This document shows positions 12,065 to 23,157 of a stretch of DNA of 64,000 nt, one piece after another. The notes below the pieces were generated by a model. It was not told the DNA's origin. It searched no databases and was given only the letters and a program-made list of their open reading frames with translations. Every line of letters starts with the position of its first letter. Positions within the stretch are counted from its first letter, which is position 1. The DNA comes from Hydractinia symbiolongicarpus. Lineage: Eukaryota > Cnidaria > Hydrozoa > Anthoathecata > Hydractiniidae. The DNA lies in NCBI RefSeq assembly GCF_029227915.1, contig NC_079887.1, forward strand, positions 14,448,001 to 14,512,000. The letters run 5' to 3'. The translations under genes and the position numbers were made by a program.

Positions 12065-12290
12065 AAAACGCTTTTAGCCATTGGTCATAGATTTCGTTTC
12101 GTAATCACAGGTTCTGTGATTCGATCTACCACGCGGGCATGTTTAGCAACCCATACCATGTGAGAGAGATTGTATTGGTGTATACTTAATGTATATATCC
12201 AGAACACAGGACCTACATTGATAACAGTGTTTCCAACACTGAAGTGGCTATATTTTGTATAAATGTTTACAATAAAAATGCTTATAAACA
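12065..12290 (+). repeat. tRNA-derived SINE, copy 1
   Basis: A tRNA-like head (CGTAATCACAGGTTCTGTGA followed by TTCGATC, resembling an anticodon arm and B box) precedes a body with CCATACCATGTGAGAGAGAT. The tail contains AACAGTGTTTCCAACACTGA. The same head, body and tail recur in order at 42625-42870. End points are approximate. Confidence 0.65.
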
Positions 12291-12833
12291 AACAATTTTA
12301 CGATTTTGGCTGCAAAGCTACATCCGTCAAAAACTTGGTAACTATTTATGTTTTTTTTTTGCTTGTGTGTTCTGCTGAACAGTAAAAGTATTCAAACATA
12401 AAACAGGTTTTGTGCTTAACAGTGTCAATTACACAATTAGGCAAAAACAGCTGTTTCCACAAATATTATTCCTAGGTACGTAGGCTTAGATAGTCACTTC
12501 AGCACAGCGACTCTCGCAATACGTCCATGAGCTAGCTATACTTTCCTATTTTTGTTTTAAATGCGCTCTAGCTAGGCGACACATTTTACTGCTGTTTCAT
12601 TGCTAAAGTTTGTATTATTAATGCATAACCATATTTAAAGTAAACACACATATAAAGTCCTATCTACCTAGCTTGACTAACCTAGATGATATTCAAATTA
12701 TATCATCTGCAATGGCGGATGTGCCACAAAGGATGCCTGTATTAAGCAGCCCAATCGGATGTGGTGTTAACGAGGTGTACAACGCTGCGTCTCCTAGCTT
12801 TGTATCTACTGCATTTATGTTGTTCTAATTTAG

Positions 12834-13199
12834 ATATGTGCAGTCATTTGCCCAAATTTAAAACAAATTTGGAAAATATCACTGAAGTATACAAGGAGAA
12901 GATTTCGTTATTCTTTAGTTGTTTCTCTTATGATATCAAGTGGATTCTTTGTCATCTAACACATTCAGTATGCTTACAATCAAATGTTGATGCTTCAGTA
13001 ATACTATCTCCACCTTGTAAATCAACCTGCGTCAATGACAAGTGTTTTGCTTTGTTCAAACATGTTTACAATCTGATGAAGGATTTACGTAGTATCTGCC
13101 GTGCATCGATACCTCGCTTAAATGACAGCAGATTTAATCTAAATTGTCAAGCTTTACCTGAAGCGAATGTTACTTATTTTGAACGTTGTCAAAACAAAG
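12834..13199 (+). CDS. Frizzled-type cysteine-rich exon, receptor copy B
   Basis: The exon starts after a good acceptor (TGTTGTTCTAATTTAG) and ends at G/GTATAA. It is phase 1 on both sides and encodes 121 whole codons. Cysteines sit in the second half of a ROR/MuSK-type CRD order: SCFSYDIKWILCHLTHSVC, PPCKSTC, then NCQALPEANVTYFERCQ. The last motif parallels the C-x-A-L-P ... C end of ROR CRDs. The corresponding exon of copy C ends LPEQDITHLERCQ. CRDs of this class bind Wnt-type ligands in ROR receptors; ligand binding here is unknown. The sequence has diverged strongly from copy C outside the cysteines. The open frame extends upstream of the acceptor to 12746, so an earlier acceptor is possible. 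Confidence 0.75.
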
Positions 13200-16100
13200 G
13201 TATAATTTTAATTAAGTTTGATTAACTGGTTTATTTCCTTTCCCCTTTCGCTAAGAAAACTATACAAATCCAGTTTTTCTAATTGTTAGTTTAGTCTATT
13301 TGTTGAGGTTATGACTTTCATGATGGAAGAATTTAGTAGCATAGGGAGTTTGTTGTGCTCTTTTTTATACAGCGTTTAAAACACCTGTAAACCCGTATCA
13401 TCACTAGGGCAAGATGTTGACACGGACTACTTTTTGCCGCTATATCTTTCCCCTCGTGGAGATGGCTACTACTAGCTTGCAATTGTTGTTGTTGTTGCTT
13501 TGCAGATAGATTCACGTTATTATTAAAAATCATACCAACAAAGGACGGATCGTATGATGTCGACGCCATTTTGTGTTTTTCAAATGGCCAAATACAAGAA
13601 CTTTGTTTACACTTTGTTGCATTCTGATTAGATAATTTTTGAAGTAGCCGCGAACAGTAGAAACAGATCCCACTATTCGTACCTCTACATTTTTCGCCAT
13701 AATCTTGAAAATAGTGCGCAATGTCTACCAGTGTGCAATATTGTACTGCCTTTTTTAAAATTGGTGCGACTGAATTTAAGTTCTAAGCATGTCGATATTA
13801 TGTTCATGATGTTATTGATAAGTTACTATACCTTTTTACATCAGTAAAGTTAAGTTTAATAAGGGGCTTATTACATGAGGTAAGCCAGTTTGGTCAAGCG
13901 GGCAGCCTCGTTTTGCCACTTCGTTTTATTAATTGACATTTTCGTTTGCGTCCAAGTTCTTGTATGAAAAAAAACAAGTTACAATATCTTCACTAGGCTA
14001 TTGTATAAATGATATCTCACAAGAAGTAAAATGCAATCATGTGGAATGACCCACTCCAGTTTGGCGAGGTCGCTTCAATATAACGTGATTTTGGTTAGGC
14101 ATTTACAGGTCTTCTTGCGGAATATTAAGGATATTGGAAACACCTAGCTATATTTTGTAAACTGCGAATAATAAAATATATAATTAATAAAAGTATATGA
14201 CAGTATATATATTTTCTAAAATCTAAATGAATTTCCTATGTGATAGTGTTTTTTTGTAATAAAATAATAATAAACTGAGAAAACGTAAAAAATTATCGAA
14301 CGCCCTTTTTGAGATTCCGACTTTTAAGCCTGATGCTTTTCTCATAAAACAAGTCGAGCTTGTGGCATCAGGAATTAAGGACATAAACAACATTGTTAAA
14401 GGTGTGATATTTTAAAATGTTTTTAACACACTAAAACCTTTTATTTGATACATTATATGATATGACAGCTTATATTGTTTCGTTAATAATGGTACAAAAA
14501 GTAAAATGTTAAGAGGTTTAATACACAAAAATCTCTTATACAAAACAACCAGGTTCTTATGTTTGCCGTTTGCTTTACTGTGATCCTAAAACTGTGATCT
14601 AAAAACCTTTCTTTAAATCTTTAATTATTTTCTTTACATTTTTTACTTTTGGAGATATTTAGTTTTAATTTTTTTTTACAATTTTCAATCCACTACCACC
14701 AGAAAACTCATCATAACTCGTGTTCTGCTTACTCAAAAGAAAACAACAGCTTTTTGGATCAAATATTCCCTTCCACTCTAACCATGCTCTCCACGCCAGG
14801 GCCTTTATAGTTTTGTACAAGAGGTTTGAAAACGTAAGAAGTACTCCCTTAAAAAACTGACCACAAAGGTAACGACAATTAGCTAACAGGTTTTTTTTAC
14901 ATCTTCTTATGCTGCTGTGTTTGCTCGCATAAGTGATTAGTAAAAAAATGATATCTAAGAGAACTATGTACGAAAAAATATTCGATCCTTATAACAAAGC
15001 AAAAAAGTATTTCTTTTTAATTTTAAAAAATCATGTAAGTTAATTACATTTTGCAAAAAATATTTTTGCATTGTTAGAAAATTCCAATTTTGTGCTATCT
15101 TATCACTAAAATTTTTCCACTCATGCCCTCAATCCTCTTTGAAAATGTATTTGGCGCCTAAGTATAACTAAAAATGACAGAGAAGAATCTTTCATACAGT
15201 TTATATCCATAACTTATTATCTCATAGCTCATTTCAAGCCGGTCTATACGAAAAATCCAGTGCGCTGATTGGCTAAAAATTGTTGCTAAAATTGCAAACA
15301 AGCAACGTTACCAAAGAAATTTTAACATATACATGCATACTCAAAAATCATTCAAAAACCACTTCGCCAGAAAAACAGCAATGAATGTGGATAATTTAAA
15401 ATCCACTGCGTTTTTAATATCAAAATTAATCGCAGCGATGAGCAACATGCAAAACGGCGTCAAATTTGTGTGATGTACACTTCTTTTGACGAAGAATAAA
15501 CTTTGGTTCAAGAATCGTTTAAAAAAAATTCTATATATGGATGTTAAAATGTTTTGTTTTCTTTTTGTACATGTATTTAGAAAATTGATAGAATGAAATT
15601 CAAATCGAACGTTTTCTTTCTTCATCAAAACCTCGTTTTTGCAACCTTTTAACAACTAAATCGTTAAAAAATAATCCCGGTTTCCCTCGGTCAGCGTATC
15701 AACATCGCAAGCTCGGTTTATACTTTTGGCCTCGGTCTATACTTTTGGCCTAATAATTCTCAGTATAGATAGACAAAACAGTTTATATTGTATTAATATT
15801 CTGTAAAACCGCTTATCTCGCTGTGAAGTTAAGTTATTCTGGCAAAATATTTTTGATTATTATTGTCCTCGCAACTCCTCACCGAATGCTTTTTACTTTC
15901 AAAACTTTAGTAATAAGATTGAATTTATCGCAATTTTCATTTGAATTAAATGTGCCAGGTGTTTAACGCACGTGCCAGATAAGGCTTCTATAAATTGAGG
16001 AGATATATAGAGAAAAAAAGTCTACTTTTTACGTGTCCATTTTTTAGTACTAACAGATGGAACACCTTACCAACTTTCCCTGGTTTATTTAGCACTGCAA

Positions 16101-16410
16101 TAAAGGGCAATAATCTGCAGGGTTATAAATTAATAGAAACGGGTACTTTATGGCTACTTTGCATAAAGCACGAACGTATTTACACATGGATGTATCGGAT
16201 ATTTTTTAAAACAAAGTTTGATTAATATTTGCTTAAGGACAGTGTGTATATTCAGTCTCGTGTAGGCTTTTTCAGCCTGTCCAACAGGACTATCTCGGCC
16301 CATGTCATCATTATGCAATAACAATTCTCCAGTACATCTAAATTATGTGTGAGATGTTAAATTTCTTACAAGGACACATTTATCAAGATGTTTATTTTAC
16401 TAAATAACAG
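13200..16410. other. Intron of receptor copy B (CRD to kringle)
   Basis: 3.2 kb intron. It contains a dispersed repeat at 15230-15770, listed separately. A minus-strand open frame at 13333-13569 (MASTSYDPSFVGMIF, then a run of five Gln) is preceded by a GC-richer CAAAATGGCG context. I cannot tie it to a family. Confidence 0.5.
15230..15770. repeat. Dispersed MITE-like repeat, copy 1
   Basis: Collinear with 44810-45240. Shared blocks include CCGGT(C/T)TATACG near the left end, GATTGGCTAAAAA, CACTTCGCCAGAAAA and GAATAAACTTTGGT(A/T)CAA followed by AAAAAAATTCTATA. A fragment of the same repeat occurs near 46530-46640. The left end resembles parts of the TTAA-type MITE at 36402-37036 (GCCAATCAGA). 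No coding capacity. Ends are approximate. Confidence 0.7.
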
Positions 16411-16674
16411 AAAACCGGAACATCCTGTACACGCGATACTGTTACAATTATACCCGAAGAGACGACAGCTTTATTGGAAAAGCTGATCGAGGATGTGTGT
16501 TTTGGAGTGAAGCAAACCCCTACGTATCAGCTAGCGTATATCCAACTTTGATTAAGCAATATTGCAGAAATCCACAGGGATTTGCCACCACACCATGGTG
16601 TTATACTGATATGCGAAGTCGTGCCTGGAAAACGTGCGATTTAATAGAGAAATGTTTGACGCCTGCAGAAGAAA
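16411..16674 (+). CDS. Kringle exon, receptor copy B
   Basis: Bordered by TAAATAACAG and GTAAGT, phase 1 on both sides, 264 bases. It encodes a complete kringle with six cysteines in canonical order: RYCYNYTRR, RGCVFWSEANPY, QYCRNPQG, PWCYTDMRSRAW, KTCDL, EKC. The CRNPQG and PWCYT motifs are diagnostic. The first base-pair split codon joins cleanly to the CRD exon (K-E-N-R). In ROR and MuSK the kringle directly follows the CRD, as here. No TM exon homologous to those of A, C and D was found downstream before copy C. The exon itself shows no damage, so copy B may encode a secreted product or have lost its 3' part. Confidence 0.9.
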
Positions 16675-17348
16675 GTAAGTAAATAGATTTCCTTCGATCT
16701 TAGTTATCAATTCTTAAAATGTACACTGGTTAATGAAGAAGCACAAAGCTGCAGACAGTTTTGTGCTCCTACAAACAACAACGAACATTTCAACAAATTG
16801 AAAAACGACTTTCATGGAAATTGTATTTCTAAATTAAGTTGTGGGGGAAGCTTATTAATTTTCAAATTCTTTCCCCCCCCCACCCACACCTTATTAGGAC
16901 GCCTCCGCTTATTATTTTCGTCCAATGAATAATCTCCTTATGGTCTTATGGTCCAAATTTGAAATTTTGTTTTGTTTTGAACGTTCATACATTCTGTGTG
17001 TTTTCTGGTATTTACTTACCACCATTGACACAAGCTAGCACTACGTTTATTAATAGTTACGCACTGCATTTGTACCTACTTTGTATCACAAATTTTTGAC
17101 GTATGGGTGAAGATGACTTGAAACGAAGCCACTGCAGTGTCGACAACATTTTTGAAACTTTCGAATGTTTTATTCGAATGTAATTCTTGTTGGTTGTAGA
17201 AGTGATGTATATTGCTGTACACTGTAGTCGTTACATGTATCATTTGTTTACCCTTATCGTCATCATTAATTCGAAAAGAAATCATTGCAGTGCACACAAA
17301 CATTTTTTTTTCTCATATATGTAAAAAATATTTTGTTTGATTACCTCA
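16675..17348. other. Sequence after copy B kringle, no exon seen
   Basis: Intronic or intergenic. A minus-strand open frame at 17076-17303 has no recognisable motif. The TM exon expected here by analogy with copy C (about 260 bases after the kringle) is absent. Confidence 0.5.
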
Positions 17349-18444
17349 TGTCTCAGTCAGATCGTAATTTTGCTTGCGCTGAAAGATATTTTACACCAGT
17401 AGTTAGCACAGCAGCCAGAGAAAGACCCAGAGAATATAAAGATGGTCTTCTTGAACCGATGGATACGAAATTGGATGAACAAATTTGGGGTAAGCCTTCG
17501 ACACCCTAACAAACGTTTTCAAATTAAACAAGCTGACCGAGTGGAACATGTGCCTGAGTACTCAAAAAAACATCTGGACTGTCCGCAAGTTCTTCATAAA
17601 CAATTATGGGGTGGATCCACTCATAATAAATGGTGATCAAATGCTTTACATAGGAATGAAAGTTTATTACAAAAAATGCTCAACTTTACAGGCATTGATA
17701 CCTATGTAAAGGAAAACTATAACCTCTCCCGTGAACGTGTTACAGTATTCACTCAACTTTGTAGCGATCCTAGTGTACCACTCAAACCTGAATTTGTGTT
17801 CAAAGGGAATAGAACAAGAACAGTTCTTCATCCACCAGAAAGTGTCAAATTTAATTTGGCTCCTAACACCACCAAATATCGTAAAGCGAAAAGATCAACA
17901 ACAAGGGGATAATGTGATAGATGTACCAACAGACGAAGGCATTGAACTGATCGACTGTTAAGAGAACTGTTGCAAAACGAGAAAAGAAAGATGACGATGA
18001 TAATGGGGAAGACGAATATGATAACGAGGTTCAAGAAATCGTTGAAGGTCCAATTGCTGCTGATAAGGAAAATGTAGTACCAGCTCAATCTGCTAAGGAA
18101 CATCTCCCCTGTTATGTTATTCTGACGTATATAAAGAAGCTGCATTTCTTGACCACCTGGGAAAACTGTTGTTTAATGCTGAAACATCAACAAGTTTTCT
18201 TCCTCACCTCAATAAGCGAAGTTACATAACTGCTCGTTGTACTGTTAAGAAACGCATACAACGCTCTAAGGAAGAAAAGGACTTAGTAGCTGGTAACCGT
18301 GAAGTACTAGCTGATTATCGTGAAGTAGTCAATACCCATAAAGTAGCTGAGAATCACGAAGAAGAGGATCGTCAAGTTGTAGTTGATCATCAGGATGCAG
18401 ATGAAGATGAGTACCCGAATATTTTTAAAAACTTCTTTGCCTAA
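17349..18444 (+). pseudogene. Transposase-derived remnant, family not named
   Basis: A protein-like signal runs through shifting + frames. It begins RNWMNKFGVSLRHPNKRFQI, continues NIWTVRKFFINNYGVDPLII, then LNFTGIDTYVKENYNLSRER, then SDPSVPLKPEFVFKGNRTRT. It then jumps to a C-terminal acidic part (DVPTDEGIELIDC) and ends FLDHLGKLLFNAETSTSFLP through an Asp/Glu-rich tail. I recognise the style of an uncharacterised transposase-like protein repeated in cnidarian genomes, but cannot name the superfamily. The middle, where a DDE core would be expected, is missing, and there are several frameshifts. It lies where copy B's TM exon should be. Confidence 0.55.
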
Positions 18445-18836
18445 GATATTGACATTACATATAGTAACTTGTATCGTAAATTGATTCTTTAGAAGACATT
18501 AAAGTAATACTTACTATATTTTTATATTAATGTACTGCTTGATTCCCATGCATTATAAACTTATTTCTGTAATTATGAATCCCCTAAATAAAAAAATAAG
18601 TTTTTAATGCACTACTTGACTTCCTTGTTCAGACTTTAACCAGCAAGTACATACACAAACCCTCTTTAAGTTTGAGTTATCAGTTTGATCTATAAGCCTC
18701 GAGCCAAATAAGGTCCAATAAGGCTAAAGAAATTACCTCTCTAGACACTGTGAAATAGTAAGTACACAATGTGATTTCACTTGCCTATAAGCTATAATCA
18801 CAGCTGTAATATTGCTTGTCCAATAATTTTTTTTAG
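18445..18836. other. Non-coding, no feature seen
   Basis: AT-rich sequence after the transposase remnant. It contains no recognisable exon. Confidence 0.5.
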
Positions 18837-18862
18837 ATGAAGACGTGTCGAAAAAGAAGTAA
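18837..18862 (+). CDS. Possible alternative terminal exon of copy B (very weak)
   Basis: A strong polypyrimidine acceptor (CAATAATTTTTTTTAG) is followed by a sequence which, joined in phase 1 to the copy B kringle exon, gives NEDVSKKK and a stop. This would make a secreted CRD-kringle protein with a basic tail. An alternative reading is a micro-exon with donor GTAAGC at 18859. Neither has support beyond splice-site quality and phase, and the sequence is too short for homology. Confidence 0.2.
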
Positions 18863-20938
18863 GCATATTTACTATTAACTATATTTACTTTAAAGTTTCA
18901 GTCAATGAAAGTCGTTGTAACACTAGAGGGAGCGAGGCTTGTGGTTTCTGAATAATTGTGGTAGAATTTTAAATAAATGGCCATTATCTCCTACCTTATG
19001 GAGGTACCAGTTACACAAATAGACTGAAACACTTTGATTTGCTTTTTTAATGAAGTACAGCATTTATTTGCTGCATTTTATGTTAAAAAGACACGTTGTT
19101 AACGGTTTAGGATTGCAGTAAGTATATTCACTGTGCTCCAAATTAACACAGTGCCATAAACAAAACAAAAATTTGCATAGCGCAAATAAACGTAATGCAG
19201 AGGAAACATTAACGCACTGAAGGCGTAAATGGATGTCTGTAACAAGAGGCGTAAATTAATTGAGCTTAAACCTATAACATAGAACTTCATATGTTGCTTT
19301 AGAAATGTGCTTGATAATTTTACAGAATTTGTTTTCAGTTTTTGTATTTCAAAATTATGAAAATTCCGTAACCGAAAGTTCCAGGGTCACAGCATTAAGC
19401 TCAAAAATATGACATACTAGTTATATAGTTGAGGACAATAAATGTGTTCGGATGTACTTTTCACAATGACGTTAAACTTTTGGTTACTTTACGTTACGCA
19501 CTTGAATTATCGCTGTGGTGAGCTTCAGTAATGTAAAAACCTGATAAGCACTGGAAATGTCACATGTTAGAATTTATATCTACGTGTAATGTAAAGTGAA
19601 AAGACGTGTAGTTGCAACTGTCATCAGTTATTTCCTTATTAAATACCACTGTCATCAGTTTTTTTCTTATTGAATACAAAAAGCGTTTGGGAAACAATGG
19701 GAAAATTATACTAGAGGAATTTAATTCTGTCGCACAAATGTTGGGGATTACGAAGTGTGGCAAGGTGGAATTACAAAGTGCTTCATAAAAGAATTACAAT
19801 TTGCGATAGGTTTGAGATTACAAAGTGGGAAAAAACTGTGTTACAAAGTAGGTTATTCTGCCTTTAAATTAAAACAAGAGTATTGTACCAAATCAGTTAG
19901 GGTTTTGCACAAAATATCTAAATAATAAAAAAGTTTATCAGAGTTTAAGTGGTGCTGAAAGAGTCAACAGGATCCTTAGAGAGAGATTCTCTCTATTATA
20001 CATGCTTAAAAGGCTGTATAAACAAAATGCTTATATAGCAATAAAGAGGTATCTTAAGATAAAGTTTGGTAAGTTTTTTATTTGCGTTTCCTATTATTTT
20101 TGTCAAACATATAAGTATATAAAAAAATAATTACTCAAATGTAAAGGAATAAGATGTGATAACACAACCTTTTCCCTCTGGTGCTAACCAAAAAAACAGC
20201 AGATATTTAGTTTTCGTGAAAATATTGAAAACCCTTAATAATATTTTTTATGAAATAAGTTGATATGAGCATGTAGTAGTTATCACACAGTGCCGAGAAA
20301 TATATTTTTTAGTTTTTATGTTCTCCTTTGCATATAAAACACAAACAAAAAAGACTATAATTTTCGAGAACATGTACAGTAGGAAATTTATCATATCAAT
20401 CGAGCACAAATCATTGTAATTGGTAGCTATACTCGGTAAATTTTTGTTCAATATCAACCATTGTTTATTAAGTTTTTTAGTTAACAGCTAGTCTAAGAAC
20501 CCACAATGAATTTTATGTGATCGCACATTTAAGTTTCCTTATTTGTATATAATTGAAATAAACACAAATCGTTAACTATTACTTTGAAGTTACAGGTGAA
20601 CTAAGAATTCTCAGCGGTCGATAGCACCTTGCCCATAGTGCCTATATTCGAACAAGAGAATAATTAAACCATAAATATTAGTTTGTGTCATAATAAAATT
20701 ATGTTATGTTTGAAAGGAAGGCTTATAAAATATAACTTCACTCAAACAATCAGTAATATCATATACGCTTCTTTGCCTGCTATTGAGAAAAAAAAATTTT
20801 TTACACTGTAAAATTGAAAGATAAATAAAGATTGCACACATTTCTCGGTAGAAAAATATATAGCGTGGATTTTTTGTATTATAGCGTTGTACTGCAAAAT
20901 TAGACAACAATAAACTGAGGAACATACACTTTATTTAG
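18863..20938. other. Upstream of copy C CRD exon, no exon found
   Basis: About 2 kb of AT-rich DNA. Signal-peptide and N-terminal CRD exons for copy C were sought and not found. Open frames at 19099-19290, 19560-19763, 20248-20457 and 20704-20925 (all minus) show no motif. Confidence 0.5.
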
Positions 20939-21298
20939 AGCTATACATCAATTTTGGGGCGAATGAAATTTTATCAAATTTGACAAGAAGTATTCAATTC
21001 ATTCTAGAAGAATTTAGCCAGCATACAATTCTATTCGAAAAGTTTTTGTGTATGGTACAATTTAGAGTTTGTTTGACCTCGTCGAAAGATAAATCATTCA
21101 TTATTTCCTGGCCATGCCGCAGCTTATGCAAAAAACATGCACCAGTTATACAAGAAATATATAATATTTATCATCAATTAACAAAACTATCTATAAAAGA
21201 GTTCGAAAAGGTTTTAATTCCTGATGTGGGAAATAAATCTATCTGTACTATACTTCCGGAACAGGATATAACACACCTAGAACGTTGTCAACTAATTG
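20939..21298 (+). CDS. Frizzled-type cysteine-rich exon, receptor copy C
   Basis: Exon of 360 bases between TTTATTTAG and GTAAGT, phase 1 at both ends, with no internal stop. It encodes YINFGANEILSNLTRSIQF, then EKFLCMVQFRVCLTSS, WPCRSLCKKH and LPEQDITHLERCQLI. The L-C...F-x-V-C and P-C-R-S-L-C motifs are typical of the second half of a Frizzled-type CRD. The terminal E-R-C-Q matches copy B and the pseudogene copy D (NIERCQKL). Copy D's exon begins VINFGVDKVVNNLTKS, supporting the chosen acceptor. The N-terminal part of the CRD, with its first two cysteines, must lie in an upstream exon that I could not find. Confidence 0.75.
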
Positions 21299-22117
21299 GT
21301 AAGTATCTAATGTAGTTATAAATATTGGAATACTGTTCGTGGTGCAGATATGTATAAATGTTACCTATCTCAGTTCATTTGTATTGCAGTGGTCCTGTCA
21401 TAAAAAAAACAACTAGAAATTCAAAAAAAAGGCTGCGAAGCATATCGTTAGTTGCGAGAAATATTGAAGCTAGGCTTTTTTGTCCCTACTGCTTATTACT
21501 TCTCCTCAATATATTATGGTGAGGTGCCGAAATCTTGTGGGAGTACATCAAAACTGCATGGCTCAGAGGTATTGCTTTTGAGCCTTGGCAGTTTTAAATT
21601 TGTTTAAGCAGGGGAGTTCCTACCGATGTGTTATTATATTTATGCCTGCTTTTTTAATATATTAGCATTCGCTTCAGGATTTTGCGCAGTGCCAATGTGA
21701 AATACAATGACTGTTTTTGGTAGATTTAAAGAAGTTTAGCTCCAATTCTATTTATTTACCATTGAAGATATGTCATGTTTGCGTCCCAAAGCCCATGCAA
21801 AAAGGAATTAACTGGACGAATTTTCACCTTGTACTTTTCAGATTGGCAAAAAAAACTACCTTCATTTCTAAAATAGGAAAGATTTAAAAATAGTAGTTTT
21901 ATTGATACTTGATAAATAATTTTTAGATTTTTAGGAACCAAGTTTCCTTTTACTTAAGCCAAAAAATAGCTGCTAATTTCAGCTGATAATTTGGTATTTT
22001 AAAAATTTCTTTCAAAATCTTTGTTTGTTTGGTAACATAGCAAGCAAATATTTCCAGGAAAGTTTGTTCCATCTGGTTCAACATCTTCGCACCTGCAGTT
22101 GTAAAGCTCTCCTCATA
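21299..22117. other. Intron of copy C, no feature seen
   Basis: Non-coding intron sequence between the CRD exon and the LINE remnant. Confidence 0.5.
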
Positions 22118-23157
22118 TCATTTTTTTCTATCAATCACTTTTACAGTAACTAATATTAATTTTCTGTAAATATGACATTGTCTAAAAGAAAGTACATTAG
22201 GCTTAGAACTCAGACCTAAACCGCCATTACCATTTTGGGGTGACCCCATCATTTTTTGTACCTTCAATTTTGCTTCAGCCATTCCAACGGATTTTAGCCC
22301 GCCACATTTACCGACCTTCACTTTTGGTACGGTTGCTGAGCTTGTTGGTCTTTGGAATTTCTTAGCAGCGTCCGCTGATCATAAAGGACTCGGGTATGGA
22401 AGTTAGGTTTTTCTAAATAGAGCGCAAGGTGACCCAAATGCACAAACACAAAAATTAGTAGTGGGATGGTAAAGATTGAGCCACAAGACATTGTGACTCA
22501 ATAAAACACACATTGAGACTTCGTATAACAACAATGATCACTGTTTGCGCGAGATTAATAAATGCTGCAAGATCCACAACATCTGATAACCATTATAAAA
22601 TGACTTGTCAACAATGGAGAGGCCCACAGATAACTTTTCATCATGTTCTTTAATAGCCTTTCTATCTGAGGTAGACCCATCCATAATATGGCGCAGGAAT
22701 TGCACAGGCATGGAGTGGAGACAAGAAAAAAGGTATGTAAAATCTGAAGGCTTTTGAACATCAAAAGGAGTTGAATTGGGGGACTTACTTTTTCTAATCA
22801 CGATGATAAGTAAATTGTGAGGACAAAAATCCATGGTAGTCCATTTAAGTGCCAAGAAGACATCGGGTTGATATCGTTCATAAAGGCTCTTAATAAAGAC
22901 AGTTACACTTTGCTTGGTGTGATATACCTAGAAGCGGAAGCCAGTGTTGCGCACTCAGGAATAATTGATGCCTGAAAAAAGAGTTGATTGATGGCAGTTG
23001 CTTGATCGAGTCCGATGATAGCTAGATCTGACTTAGAAGAATGTGCATCTTTAAGTGCTAACCGAGCTATTGACATATGTTCCGACCAGCGCGGAACCCA
23101 TTCCATACTTCCTTTCTGAACAGATACAAGGCGGAACAAAAGCTTACCTTCGACATA
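22118..23157 (-). pseudogene. Non-LTR retrotransposon (LINE) reverse-transcriptase remnant
   Basis: The minus strand carries, in order, pieces of a LINE polyprotein. The first is QKGSMEWVPRWSEHMSIARL followed by KDAHSSKSDLAIIGLDQA, resembling the RT segment with the L-D-x-x-x-A motif. Next is VTVFIKSLYERYQ. After a deletion come FLALKWTTMDFCPH and IVIRKSKSPNSTPF, then PVQFLRHIMDGSTSDRKAI and YQMLWILQHLL, typical of the post-catalytic RT region. The last piece is GMAEAKLKVQKMMGSPQ. The F-A-D-D catalytic part is missing and at least two frameshifts separate the pieces. It sits in the intron between the CRD and kringle exons of copy C in antisense. Clade not determined. Confidence 0.65.

Noticed and set aside
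13333-13721. Minus-strand open frames with a CAAAATGGCG start context and a five-glutamine run, resembling a first coding exon
   Set aside because: No domain, no paralogue in the window and no following exon could be found. The position inside copy B's intron is possible for a nested gene, but there is not enough to support it.
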